A DNA stretch of 64,000 nt from Halanaerobiales bacterium (GCA_025451675.1 JANWJZ010000077.1:1-64000); one strand, 5' to 3'. Positions 8,111 to 16,490 are shown, counted from the first letter of the stretch. Program-made: numbers and translations. The notes: generated by a model not told the origin, from the sequence alone.

Positions 8111-9331
8111 TCAGTGATGGTAAAAGAAGATGACTTTAACTCTCTTGAATATATAGATTATAATGGAGAGGATAAGGAAAACAATACTTAAGCTGATGAA
8201 GATTAAAAGAGCCATATAGAAGGCATTGATCTGCCTTCCTCCAGCAAGGAAGGGTAAAAAAGTAGTCTCTGTCTGCGATAAGGGGCGGAAGAAAATAACT
8301 GTTAGAATTCCGGCGATTATACTCTGTAAAATTCTGGCCCAGATGAAGGGCTTAAATCCTATATCAGTACCATTTATGACAGTTGCTATCTGGGCATGAA
8401 CGGATAAACCGCTCCATGCAATTAATATATTGGTCATGATGAGCTGGTGTAATAAGGGAGCGTGGGCCTGGCTGACCAGATTGGCTCCATTGGTTACTTC
8501 GAAAAGGCCGCTGATCAGGGGTAGTGTCAGCGCCTCACTCAGGCCAAGGGGCTTTAGAATTAACAACAGTATGCGGCCAATGGTATTTACCAGTCCGGTT
8601 ATTATGAATATCCTGGTCAGTACGGAAAAGAGGATGATAAAACCGCCAACCATCAGGATGGTATTGATGGATTCCTTGATGGCATCACCCAATAATTGTC
8701 CTATATCCCGGCCATCTTTCCTTCTGGCATCAAGCAATTCATTTATGGCCCTTGAAAATATATTCTGCCTCTGCCTTCCATTGCCTGTCTCCACCAGGCT
8801 GGTTCCGGAGTCTTCCCCCTGATAGAAACGCAGGAGGAAACCTACTATTATACTGGAAAGGTAATGAGTGGCAGCAATAAGCAGTCCCAGGTCAGCCCGG
8901 TGAAACATACCGACAGCAACTGCTCCCAGCATGAAAGAAGGATTGGCTGTACAGGTAAAGGATAGCAGCCGCTCGGCTTCTGTTTTACTGCATAATTTTT
9001 TTCTCCTCAGGTTGCTGGTAATCTTGGCTCCTATGGGGTAACCTGAAGCCAGCCCCATAGCCAGGGCAAAGGAACCGACACCGGGTACTTTAAATACCGG
9101 CCGCATCAGGGGTTCCAGCAAGACACCCAGAAAATGCACAACACCCAGTCCCATTAAGATCTCGGCAATAACGAAGAAGGGCAGGAGAGAAGGGAATACT
9201 ATCCCCCACCAGATCTTTAAGCCTTCCAGGGCAGCACTGAAGGCCTCCTCTGAAAAAATAATTATAAAGATGGTTATCGATACAGCCAGGACAGCAGCCA
9301 GGAGATATTTGTTTTCCTGTTTACCATACAT
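8111..9331 (-). CDS. ylbJ: Sporulation integral membrane protein YlbJ
   Basis: 406-residue polytopic membrane protein with about eight hydrophobic segments. Hallmarks of YlbJ are visible: WWGIVFPSLLPFFVIAEI near residue 42, GLASGYPIGAKI near residue 93 and FTCTANPSFMLGAVAVGMF near residue 125, with a long hydrophilic loop in the middle. In Bacillus it is made in the mother cell during sporulation and resembles nucleoside-transporter-type Gate domains; its substrate is unknown. AAGGAGG precedes the ATG. In Bacillus ylbJ follows coaD on the opposite strand, as here, but the next gene ylbK has been moved 4 kb away by inserted genes. Confidence 0.93.
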   Translation of the reverse strand: MYGKQENKYLLAAVLAVSITIFIIIFSEEAFSAALEGLKIWWGIVFPSLLPFFVIAEILMGLGVVHFLGVLLEPLMRPVFKVPGVGSFALAMGLASGYPIGAKITSNLRRKKLCSKTEAERLLSFTCTANPSFMLGAVAVGMFHRADLGLLIAATHYLSSIIVGFLLRFYQGEDSGTSLVETGNGRQRQNIFSRAINELLDARRKDGRDIGQLLGDAIKESINTILMVGGFIILFSVLTRIFIITGLVNTIGRILLLILKPLGLSEALTLPLISGLFEVTNGANLVSQAHAPLLHQLIMTNILIAWSGLSVHAQIATVINGTDIGFKPFIWARILQSIIAGILTVIFFRPLSQTETTFLPFLAGGRQINAFYMALLIFISLSIVFLILSIIIYIFKRVKVIFFYHH

Positions 9332-9399
9332 ATTCTTAACCTCCTTTTTATAATAGATATTGTACTGGTTTGAATTTTATAACCTGTACTAATAGAACC

Positions 9400-9428
9400 T
9401 TGACTAATATGCATAATCATGTTATCTT
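9400..9428 (+). promoter_or_regulatory. Candidate promoter for the DUF1015 gene
   Basis: -35 TTGACT (9400-9405), a 17-base spacer, -10 TATCTT (9423-9428). It lies in the divergent gap between ylbJ and the DUF1015 gene and supports a start codon downstream of the first in-frame ATG. Confidence 0.5.
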
Positions 9429-9461
9429 ATGTATAAAATATTATGCACGGGAGGTTTTATA

Positions 9462-10766
9462 TTGGCGTACATATATCCCTTCAGAGGTTACAGGTATAAT
9501 GTGGCAAAGGTAAAGGACTTAAATAACGTAGTAACACAGCCTTATGATAAAATCGAGGCGGCAGACCAGGAGAGATATTATCAGACCAGTGAATATAACA
9601 TAGTCAGATTGATATTAAATAAGGGTGAGAATGGTAAGGATAGGTATGAAGCAGCAGCGGAATATCTGGAGAAATGGCTGGCTGAAGGAGTACTGGTCCA
9701 GGATGAAGAGCCTTCATTTTATGCTTACTGGCAGGAATATGAAGTGGAAGGAGAAAAGAAGGTACGGAAGGGTTTTGTCGGTATGGGCAGGCTGGAGGGG
9801 GAAGAGACAGTCAAGGCCCATGAGAATACCCTGGATGCCCCCAAAGAGGATCGGTTAAAATTAATGAGGGCGACTGAAGCAAATTTTGGCCATATCTTTA
9901 TGCTCTATTCAGATGAGGAACAGCGGGTTATAAATTTACTGGATGAGGCCGTTAAAGATCTGGAACCTGTGACAGAGGTTTATGATGAGGACGGGAATTT
10001 ACATAGATTATGGCAGATAAGTGAACAGGCCGTACTGGCTGCTATACAGGAAGAGATGAGGGATAAAGTTCTCTATATTGCCGATGGTCATCACCGCTAT
10101 CAGACGGCAGTAAATTTCCGCAATGAGTGTCTGGCCAGAGGCTGGAAGTCCATTGGGGCGGAAGGTTTTGAAAACCGCCTGATGACCTTTGTCAATATAA
10201 ATGATCCTGGTATCAGTATCCTGGCTACCCACCGCCTGGTTCATAGTCTGGCAGATTTTGATCTGAAAAAACTCCTGGCGGTAGCAGAGGAGGATTTCAT
10301 TATCAAGAAATTTGATACAACAGCTGAATTATATCAGGAACTGGATGAAAGCCAGAATAAACAGCATACCATTGGTTTAAAGTCCAGAAAAGACCCCTGT
10401 TATTATTCCCTGACTTTAAAGGATACTTCCATCATGGAAAGCCTGGTACCGGATCATTCAAAGGCCTGGCGGGAACTGGATGTAGTAATCCTGCATAAAT
10501 TGATCCTGGAAAAATATCTTGGTATTGACGAAAGGGCCCTGGCGGAAAATAGGAATATTGATTATATCCGTTACCGGGATAAGGCTCTGGAATTGTTGGA
10601 AAGCGATGTAAAGGAATACCAGGCTGCCTTTCTGCTTAATCCCACACCCATTGAGGCCCTGCAAAAAATAGCTGATGCCGGAGAAAGGATGCCCCAGAAA
10701 TCTACAGATTTCTATCCTAAACTCCTTACCGGGTTGGTTATTACTAAATTAAATATCCAGAAATAA
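9462..10766 (+). CDS. DUF1015 family protein
   Basis: 434-residue soluble protein of the DUF1015 family. Family features: N-terminal IYPFRGYRYN, VVTQPYDKI, a long acidic middle part, YIADGHHRYQTA near residue 210, and a C-terminal DFYPKLLTGLVI. The start chosen is TTG 9462, which follows GGGAGG at seven bases and gives the family's normal MAYIYPFRG start; the in-frame ATG at 9429 overlaps the predicted -10 and has no ribosome-binding site. The molecular role is not settled and I do not assign one. It is the first of four genes inserted between ylbJ and ylbK. Confidence 0.85.
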   Translation: MAYIYPFRGYRYNVAKVKDLNNVVTQPYDKIEAADQERYYQTSEYNIVRLILNKGENGKDRYEAAAEYLEKWLAEGVLVQDEEPSFYAYWQEYEVEGEKKVRKGFVGMGRLEGEETVKAHENTLDAPKEDRLKLMRATEANFGHIFMLYSDEEQRVINLLDEAVKDLEPVTEVYDEDGNLHRLWQISEQAVLAAIQEEMRDKVLYIADGHHRYQTAVNFRNECLARGWKSIGAEGFENRLMTFVNINDPGISILATHRLVHSLADFDLKKLLAVAEEDFIIKKFDTTAELYQELDESQNKQHTIGLKSRKDPCYYSLTLKDTSIMESLVPDHSKAWRELDVVILHKLILEKYLGIDERALAENRNIDYIRYRDKALELLESDVKEYQAAFLLNPTPIEALQKIADAGERMPQKSTDFYPKLLTGLVITKLNIQK

Positions 10767-10777
10767 GGCATGAAAGT

Positions 10778-10821
10778 AACCCCTTCTGGTTATAATATAG
10801 GGTAGTATTCCAGAAGGGGTT
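10778..10821 (+). promoter_or_regulatory. 12-bp inverted repeat enclosing a -10 and masking the next gene's ribosome-binding site
   Basis: Left arm AACCCCTTCTGG (10778-10789) and right arm CCAGAAGGGGTT (10810-10821) are perfect complements with a 20-base loop. The loop holds TATAAT (10791-10796). The right arm contains AGAAGGGG, the Shine-Dalgarno of the next gene (ATG 10829). A transcript started at the internal -10 would lack the left arm; read-through from the upstream gene would contain both arms and hide the Shine-Dalgarno. Confidence 0.6.
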
Positions 10822-10828
10822 GATTTTT

Positions 10829-11326
10829 ATGAATAAAACCATGGATCCCGTTGAATTGAAAGAACATATCCGGGACTTTTTAAAGGAACACCGTCAGGCT
10901 TCCCTGGCTACCTGTTTGCGAAATGTACCCCGTAGCAGCCCGGTCCAGTATTTCCTCGGTAATGATCTGGATATCTATGTCTGTTCCGCCGGTGGAGAAA
11001 AATTTAAAGCTATTGCCGAGAACCCTACAGTCTGTTTACTGGTCAATACAGAGTATATTAATTACCGGCGGATAAAGGGTGTCCAGGTCTTCGGGGTGGC
11101 AAAAAGTAGTACAGAGGACCCTTTCTTAATCGATGAAGCAAAAATCTATGCACCTGACCCCTATCTATTTGACTATGCCGGAGATGACCTGAAGGTGATT
11201 AAAATCGTACCCTACGAAATTGTCTACCTGGATTCACTGGAAAAGGGAGACAGGACGAAACAGATATTGAAACTGAATACTGTTGAGCTAAAGGAAGAAG
11301 AAAAGGAATATGCCATAAAGCATTGA
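10829..11326 (+). CDS. Pyridoxamine 5'-phosphate oxidase-like flavin-binding split-barrel protein
   Basis: 165 residues, cytosolic. The fold is suggested by the N-terminal FLKEHRQASLATC...RSSPVQYFLGNDLDIYVCSAGGEKFKAIAENPTVCL arrangement of strands seen in small PNPOx-like FMN or F420 proteins (shown here with a gap). IKGVQVFGVAKSS and a C-terminal strand IVPYEIVYLD complete the barrel. Substrate and cofactor are unknown; such proteins reduce flavins, bind haem or act on small molecules. ATG 10829 is used; TTG 10820 lies inside the ribosome-binding hairpin. A terminator stem overlaps the stop codon. Confidence 0.75.
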   Translation: MNKTMDPVELKEHIRDFLKEHRQASLATCLRNVPRSSPVQYFLGNDLDIYVCSAGGEKFKAIAENPTVCLLVNTEYINYRRIKGVQVFGVAKSSTEDPFLIDEAKIYAPDPYLFDYAGDDLKVIKIVPYEIVYLDSLEKGDRTKQILKLNTVELKEEEKEYAIKH

Positions 11327-11344
11327 TGCTTTATGGTTTTTTTT
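11313..11344 (+). terminator. Intrinsic terminator overlapping a stop codon
   Basis: Perfect 11-base stem CCATAAAGCAT (11313-11323) with ATGCTTTATGG (11326-11336), then eight T. The stem includes the last codons and the TGA (11324-11326) of the flavin-reductase-like gene. Confidence 0.88.
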
Positions 11345-11347
11345 CGC

Positions 11348-11376
11348 TTGCCCACAGAACAAATGTATGATAAAAT
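11348..11376 (+). promoter_or_regulatory. Promoter of the Y-family polymerase gene
   Basis: -35 TTGCCC (11348-11353), a 17-base spacer, -10 TAAAAT (11371-11376). The spacer contains a LexA-box-like element, listed separately. Confidence 0.6.
11356..11369 (+). promoter_or_regulatory. Candidate LexA (SOS) box
   Basis: AGAACAAATGTATG matches 12 of 14 positions of the Bacillus-type consensus CGAACRNRYGTTYG, and lies between the -35 and -10 of the polymerase promoter, where a repressor would block RNA polymerase. A weaker half-match, AAACAATCGTTC, lies at 11386-11397. Placement and the target gene type support SOS control, but this is inference. Confidence 0.5.
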
Positions 11377-11425
11377 AGAAGCGCCAAACAATCGTTCACA
11401 AAGTATAAGAAAGGAGTATCCGGGC

Positions 11426-12685
11426 ATGGAAATTGATTATGAACAATTGCCGGACAACAAAATACTCTGTGTTGATATGAGGTCCTTTTTTGCCAGTGTT
11501 GAAGCGGTAGAGCGGGGTTGGGACCCTCTGGAGGTCTGCCTGGCGGTGGTAGGGGATAAAAGCCGGCCTGGCTCTGTTGTACTGGCTGCTTCTCCAGCTT
11601 TAAAGGAAAAATATAATATTAAAACTGGTAGCAGATTATATGAGATTCCGGAAAAGAAAGAGATTAAGATAGTGGAGGCCAGGATGGGGCTATATCTGCA
11701 GCGTTCCCTGCAGATTACCCTCCTGTTCAGGGAATTTGTACCCCTTGATGCCATTCATGTTTATTCCATTGATGAGTCCTGGATAAAACTGGCGGGGACG
11801 GAAAGATTATATGGAGAAGATAAGTTAAAGGTGGCCGGGATGATTAAGGAAAGGATAGAAAAGGAGTTTTCCCTGCCCTGTAGTATGGGTATCGGCCCCA
11901 ATATGTTTCTGGCCAAGGTGGCCATGGATATAGAAGGGAAGAAAAAGGGCCTGGTGGAATGGACCTATGCTGATGTTAAGGAAAAATTATGGCCAGTACC
12001 TGTGGAGAAATGTTGGGGAATTGGGAGGAGGATGAGCAGGTGGTTTAAAAAGATCGGGGTAAATACTGTAGGGGATATAGCCCGGTTGCCCCTGAAATTT
12101 CTGGAGGACCGTTTCGGGATTATGGGGAATCAGCTTTATTATCATGCCTGGGGTGTTGATCTCTCCAAACTGGAAGGGCATTATAATGATCCCCGTAAGG
12201 CTATAGGCAGGGGTATTACTCTATTTAAGGATTATAATGATGTAGAAGAAATCAAGACAGTTATCTTTGACCTGGCGGAGGAGGTAGGTAAGCGGGCCCG
12301 GGATAGTAATCTGGTGGGTAAGACAGTTATTTTAGGTATTGGCTATAGTAAAAGGGAAAAACAGGCTGGTTTTCATTTGCAGAGGACCGGGGAAGCTTAT
12401 ACCAATCTGACCGGCGATATCTACCGGCTGGCCCTGGAATTATTTATGGAAAATTACCGGGGCCAGGCAGTAAGGAAGGTGAGCCTGGCCCTGGGTAACC
12501 TGACAACAGCGACCGATTTACAGTTGAATTTATTTATTGATCAGTCAAAGGAGATAAAACTGGCCAGAATCAAGGATAGGCTTGAAAATAAATATGGCTA
12601 TAAGGCCCTCTTTTTTGGTAAAAGCCTGCGACCCGGCAGTGTCAGGGAACGGATCAAGACGACTATCGGCGGCCATGGCAGTTGA
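11426..12685 (+). CDS. Y-family DNA polymerase, UvrX/YqjW (UmuC-like) branch
   Basis: Error-prone translesion polymerase, 419 residues, close to Bacillus UvrX and YqjW. Catalytic motif I is LCVDMRSFFASVEAV (near residue 16), and motif III is YSIDESW (near residue 113) with the paired acidic residues. CSMGIGPNMFLAKVA and WGIGRRM (helix-hairpin-helix) follow, then the little-finger domain. No RadC or UvrC domain is present. ATG 11426 is chosen because AAAGGAG precedes it and the family N-terminus fits; the open frame extends 31 codons upstream through the promoter. A LexA-like box suggests damage induction. Tail-to-tail with the SRAP gene. Confidence 0.88.
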   Translation: MEIDYEQLPDNKILCVDMRSFFASVEAVERGWDPLEVCLAVVGDKSRPGSVVLAASPALKEKYNIKTGSRLYEIPEKKEIKIVEARMGLYLQRSLQITLLFREFVPLDAIHVYSIDESWIKLAGTERLYGEDKLKVAGMIKERIEKEFSLPCSMGIGPNMFLAKVAMDIEGKKKGLVEWTYADVKEKLWPVPVEKCWGIGRRMSRWFKKIGVNTVGDIARLPLKFLEDRFGIMGNQLYYHAWGVDLSKLEGHYNDPRKAIGRGITLFKDYNDVEEIKTVIFDLAEEVGKRARDSNLVGKTVILGIGYSKREKQAGFHLQRTGEAYTNLTGDIYRLALELFMENYRGQAVRKVSLALGNLTTATDLQLNLFIDQSKEIKLARIKDRLENKYGYKALFFGKSLRPGSVRERIKTTIGGHGS

Positions 12686-12698
12686 AACTGGAATACTG

Positions 12699-13313
12699 TT
12701 AAAACTGAAAACTTAATTGTCCATCTTCCCGCTGGATAAGGATATCTTCCTCCGGGTATGGCTGCAGGAGCCCCCGTATTTTTTCTGCTTCTGCAGCAGG
12801 ATTGAGCCAGTCCAGTTCATCTTCCGGATTCAATATTACCGGCATGCGCTGGTGGATTTGCTGCATGGTTTTATTGGCCTCAGTAGTAATAATGACAAAG
12901 TTAATTCCCGGGCTGCCTTTTTCGCCTGGAAAAAGCTCATATATTCCGGCCAGAGAGAAGATTTTCTGCCCCTGAAGGGAAATCCGGTATTTAACCTTAT
13001 TTTTCCCTTCCGTGCTCCATTCAAAGAAGGCATTGGCCGGAATGATGCATCTCTGTTTCCGGAAAGGCTCTTTAAAACTCTTTCGATCCCCTATTGTTTC
13101 AGCCCGGGCGTTGATAATCAGCTTCTTTTGATAGGGGACCGGGAAACCCCAGTGGGCCAGTTTCAGTTCCGGCCTTTCCTGATAGATGATTATCGGAACC
13201 TGCCAGGAAGGGAATATTTCCCTTTCTTTTACTGATTTTATTTCATTTTTCAGGATACCGTATCTTTCCAGCAGTTCATCGATATTGACCTTTAAATAAT
13301 ATCTACCACACAT
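12699..13313 (-). CDS. yedK: SOS response-associated peptidase (SRAP/YedK/HMCES family)
   Basis: Forms a covalent thiazolidine crosslink with abasic sites in single-stranded DNA, shielding them. 204 residues. The catalytic Cys2 is at MCGRY after Met removal. The other conserved active-site parts are visible: WGFPVPY, INARAETI (Asn and Arg), RCIIPANAFFEW (Glu) and the ATTEAN/MPVIL region with the QRMPVIL His context. It converges on the translesion polymerase gene, with the stop codons 13 bases apart, so the pair may form a damage-tolerance module. Promoter lies in the 13314-13443 gap, not identified with confidence. Confidence 0.93.
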   Translation of the reverse strand: MCGRYYLKVNIDELLERYGILKNEIKSVKEREIFPSWQVPIIIYQERPELKLAHWGFPVPYQKKLIINARAETIGDRKSFKEPFRKQRCIIPANAFFEWSTEGKNKVKYRISLQGQKIFSLAGIYELFPGEKGSPGINFVIITTEANKTMQQIHQRMPVILNPEDELDWLNPAAEAEKIRGLLQPYPEEDILIQREDGQLSFQF

Positions 13314-13443
13314 TTTTTCACCCTATTTTGCAATTTATTGTATATTACTATATAATATAATAGAATTATTTTTATATTTATGCAAGCAATTTAAATTAAT
13401 GCCTGTAATCCTGTGTTCATTCTCAAAAGGGGGTAAAGACTGC

Positions 13444-14223
13444 ATGCCTGAAGGTCCCAGAATTGGCCTGGCACTGGGAAGCGGAGCAGCCCGGGGACTG
13501 GCCCATATTCCAGTCCTGGAGGTTCTGGAAAAAGAAGGTATCCCCATTCATATGATTGCCGGTACCAGTATTGGCAGTGTAGTGGGCGGTATTTATGCTA
13601 CCGGTGTCCCGGTAAGATATATGATGGAAATTGCCAGACAGATCGATTGGGAGTATATCAGTGATGTGACCTTTCCCAGGAAGGGTCTCATCAAGGGTGA
13701 TAAGTTACTGGCTTTTCTGGAGGTCATCACCCAGAAAAAGAATTTTGAAGATTTAAAGATTCCCTTCAGTGCAATTGCCTGTGATATTCAAAAGGGAGAA
13801 CACATAGTATTAAATAAGGGTTCTGTTGCAAAAGCTATCCGGGCCAGCACCTCCATACCCGGTATTTATGTTCCCTTTTACCATCAAGGCCGTTTGCTGG
13901 TTGATGGTGCAGTCCTTGATCCTATACCAATATCTACTGTGCGGAAAATGGGAGCAGATATAGTTATTGCTGTTGATGTGGGGATAAAAAATGTGGAGTA
14001 TGCTGCCAATAATATTTTTGATATATTATTTAATACCTTTGATATAATTCAGAGAGAATTGGAAAAACACAGGAAGCTGGATGCCGATATTATAATCAGG
14101 CCTGATTTGAGTGGAACAAATCAATTTGATTTAAATAACCATGAAAAATACTTTGCAGCAGGTTATGAGGCCATCTACAGTGCTTTACCGGAGATAAAAG
14201 AAATTATTAAGGAGAGAAGTTAA
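13444..14223 (+). CDS. ylbK: Patatin-like phospholipase (YlbK/RssA type)
   Basis: 259-residue predicted lipid acyl hydrolase. The oxyanion motif GLALGSGAARGLAH is near the N-terminus, the nucleophile elbow GTSIGS (Ser) near residue 42, and the dyad Asp in VDGAVLDPIP near residue 155. ATG 13444 follows AAGGGGG at ten bases; upstream in-frame ATG 13399 lacks a ribosome-binding site. Immediately upstream of the PDZ-Lon protease gene, the ylbK-ylbL order of Bacillus. Real substrate unknown. Confidence 0.9.
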   Translation: MPEGPRIGLALGSGAARGLAHIPVLEVLEKEGIPIHMIAGTSIGSVVGGIYATGVPVRYMMEIARQIDWEYISDVTFPRKGLIKGDKLLAFLEVITQKKNFEDLKIPFSAIACDIQKGEHIVLNKGSVAKAIRASTSIPGIYVPFYHQGRLLVDGAVLDPIPISTVRKMGADIVIAVDVGIKNVEYAANNIFDILFNTFDIIQRELEKHRKLDADIIIRPDLSGTNQFDLNNHEKYFAAGYEAIYSALPEIKEIIKERS

Positions 14224-15225
14224 ATGTCAAGAAAGAATGGTATTATCAGCAGTGTTGCCGGTGTTTTATTTATTTTTATTTTATTATCTTTTTTCCTGCC
14301 CACACCTTATATGATCATGGCACCGGGTGTTGCTCAGGAATTATCTTCGATGATAACAGTGGAGGACGGGTATAAAGAAGAGATTAGGGGAGAATTCCTG
14401 TTGACAGCAGTATCAACACAGAGGGCAAGAATCCTGGATTATATATATATTAAGTTAAGCAAACCTTCTGGCATAGAACTGGACCATATCTCTGAACATC
14501 TACCGGAGGGGATGAATATGGAAGAATACCAGGAGCTTATGGATGAGTTTATGCTGGATAGCCAGAATAAGGCTAAAGCAGTAGCCTTTCAAAAAGCAGG
14601 TATGCCGGTCAGTATTAAGAATAATGGGGTAATGGTTGCTGAAGTACTGAAAAATGGAGCTGCAGTGGGAAAATTGCAGCGGGGTGATCTGATTATAGCT
14701 GTTGACGGGCAGAAGGTCAGCAGGGATACGGAAGCACAGGAGCTTATTCAGCAGCGGGAAATTGGTGATCCAGTTACTGTTACGGTAGACAGGGATGGAG
14801 AAATCCTGGATTTTACTATGGAAACAGTTCCCCTTCATATTAATGATGAACCCCGGCCATCTATTGGTGTAAGTATTTATAGTAATATAGAATATTCTTT
14901 CCCCAGGGAGATATATTTCCATATGCAGAACATCGGTGGCCCTTCCGCCGGCGGGATGTTTGCCCTGGAGATATACAATCAACTGGTTAAAGAGGATATA
15001 ACCAGGGGAAGAAGGATTGCCGGTACTGGCACCATAGACCTGGATGGTAAAATCGGGCCAATTGATGGAGTAGAGCAGAAGGTTATCGCCGCTGAGAGAG
15101 AAGGGGCTGAATTATTTTTGGTCCCGGTTGAAAACCATGAAGCAGCCCTGCAGGCTGCCGGTAGTATCAAAGTGGTGGCCATTGAAAGCTTTGATGAGGC
15201 CCTTGAATATTTAATGCATAATTAA
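14224..15225 (+). CDS. ylbL: Membrane-anchored PDZ domain, Lon-type serine protease (YlbL)
   Basis: 333 residues. One N-terminal membrane helix (about residues 8-27) anchors it facing outward. A PDZ domain follows (GVMVAEVLKNGAA...LQRGDLIIAVDGQ, about 138-210), then a C-terminal Lon protease domain with the Ser motif GGPSAGGMFALE and the dyad Lys in VEQKVIAA. No AAA domain. In Bacillus YlbL is a cell-division-inhibitor protease of the DNA-damage response; that role here is inference, though a damage-tolerance gene pair is close by. ATG abuts the ylbK stop. Its stop overlaps that of tmcAL on the other strand. Confidence 0.9.
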   Translation: MSRKNGIISSVAGVLFIFILLSFFLPTPYMIMAPGVAQELSSMITVEDGYKEEIRGEFLLTAVSTQRARILDYIYIKLSKPSGIELDHISEHLPEGMNMEEYQELMDEFMLDSQNKAKAVAFQKAGMPVSIKNNGVMVAEVLKNGAAVGKLQRGDLIIAVDGQKVSRDTEAQELIQQREIGDPVTVTVDRDGEILDFTMETVPLHINDEPRPSIGVSIYSNIEYSFPREIYFHMQNIGGPSAGGMFALEIYNQLVKEDITRGRRIAGTGTIDLDGKIGPIDGVEQKVIAAEREGAELFLVPVENHEAALQAAGSIKVVAIESFDEALEYLMHN

Positions 15226-16490
15226 TATTTGATCAAGGCCTTTGTGAAATCAAGATGTCCCTGCCTGCAGGCGAGGTTTTTATATAGGAGGCTGTAAATA
15301 TCACTGGCCAGGATATCATAACTTAAGGATTTTATTAGAGGATCCTGGCTTTCCAGGTCTATTTCCCTGAGGTAAGCAGCCGGGCTGATTATTACTGGCA
15401 GGCTGGCATTTTCATTCAGTTTACTCAAGAGATCTGTCCTTTCTTTCCGGATACCAAGTACACGGATATACTGGGGCCCGCATCTGTCCAGGAGCTGGAA
15501 ATCCTCCTCCCTCAGATTAAAAAAGATGTGGAGGAGGTTACGCTGAATCCTGGTCCAGGTATAGGCCCTGGTTTTAATCTTTTGTACTAAATTTTTGAAG
15601 TCAGCAGTATGGTGGGCCTCCCGGTAAATTCTTCTTTCCAGCCCATTATCCAGTTCAGCAAATTCCCCCAGCTTTTTTATATTTAACCTTCTGATGCTGG
15701 TGATAAGTAAGAGGCTGAAAGAATCCAGGTCAGCAGGGGCCAACCCTTGTTCAATGGCATTCAGGAGAATCTGATAGGATTCTTCCGGGAGATAGGCCTT
15801 TATCTTATCCACTTCTCCCTTATAGACCAGTTCCCTGATGGCTGTCGCACTGGCATATTTCCCTTCCAGTTTTTTTTCATGATAACCGCTGCCAATCCTT
15901 TTAATGGTATAGGGGGTAATGGCTGATTGTATTTCCCGCAGGCTTTTGAGGTATTCGATGGCCAGGATATTATTTGGTTCCGAGAGGATTGCCAGGAGTT
16001 CTCCTACCGGAAAGGAAACATTATCCGGATTTGCTTCCAGATAGCTTTTCAGGGCAGTCTCCCGGGCCAGAGGGAAGGATTTTCCGCTGGCCAGTCCTTC
16101 CTGAATTTTTTCCTGTAGTTCCTGGTTATGATCTACTAAAATCCGGGCGATTTCCTGTAAAGGCTCTATTTTGCCCAGTTCGCTGCCAAAGACAATACTG
16201 TCTACGATATTGCTTTTTTCCATTATGGTTACAGCACCCCTGGCGAAATATTCGGCACTGCGGATTCCATAGATAAGAGGCAGTTCAATGACCAGATCAG
16301 CACCATTGGCCAGGGCCATCCTGGCCCGCTGCCATTTATCCAGCAGGGCCGGTTCACCCCTCTGAACAAAATTACCGTTCATGATAACAATCAGGCTGCC
16401 GGCTTTGCTGAGCTCTTTTGCCTTTTTTAAATGGTAGAGGTGGCCGTTATGAAAAGGGTTGTATTCGGTTATAATAGCAACTGTACCCAT
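15222..16490 (-). CDS. tmcAL: tRNA(Met) cytidine acetate ligase
   Basis: Makes N4-acetylcytidine at the wobble base of elongator tRNA-Met from acetate and ATP. 422 residues. Nucleotidyltransferase motif IITEYNPFHNGHLYHL at the N-terminus; MNGNFVQRGEPA and ADLVIELP are family signatures (Bacillus YlbM). Start ATG at 16490: AAAGGAG lies eight bases upstream; an 18-codon extension is open but lacks a site. It follows ylbL tail-to-tail with overlapping stop codons. Placement beside pta and ackA is fitting, since the ligase uses acetate. Confidence 0.93.
   Translation of the reverse strand: MGTVAIITEYNPFHNGHLYHLKKAKELSKAGSLIVIMNGNFVQRGEPALLDKWQRARMALANGADLVIELPLIYGIRSAEYFARGAVTIMEKSNIVDSIVFGSELGKIEPLQEIARILVDHNQELQEKIQEGLASGKSFPLARETALKSYLEANPDNVSFPVGELLAILSEPNNILAIEYLKSLREIQSAITPYTIKRIGSGYHEKKLEGKYASATAIRELVYKGEVDKIKAYLPEESYQILLNAIEQGLAPADLDSFSLLLITSIRRLNIKKLGEFAELDNGLERRIYREAHHTADFKNLVQKIKTRAYTWTRIQRNLLHIFFNLREEDFQLLDRCGPQYIRVLGIRKERTDLLSKLNENASLPVIISPAAYLREIDLESQDPLIKSLSYDILASDIYSLLYKNLACRQGHLDFTKALIKY

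Noticed and set aside
12717-13235. 172-codon plus-strand frame opposite the SRAP gene
   Set aside because: The minus-strand protein has all SRAP catalytic motifs; the plus frame is its shadow with no start signals.
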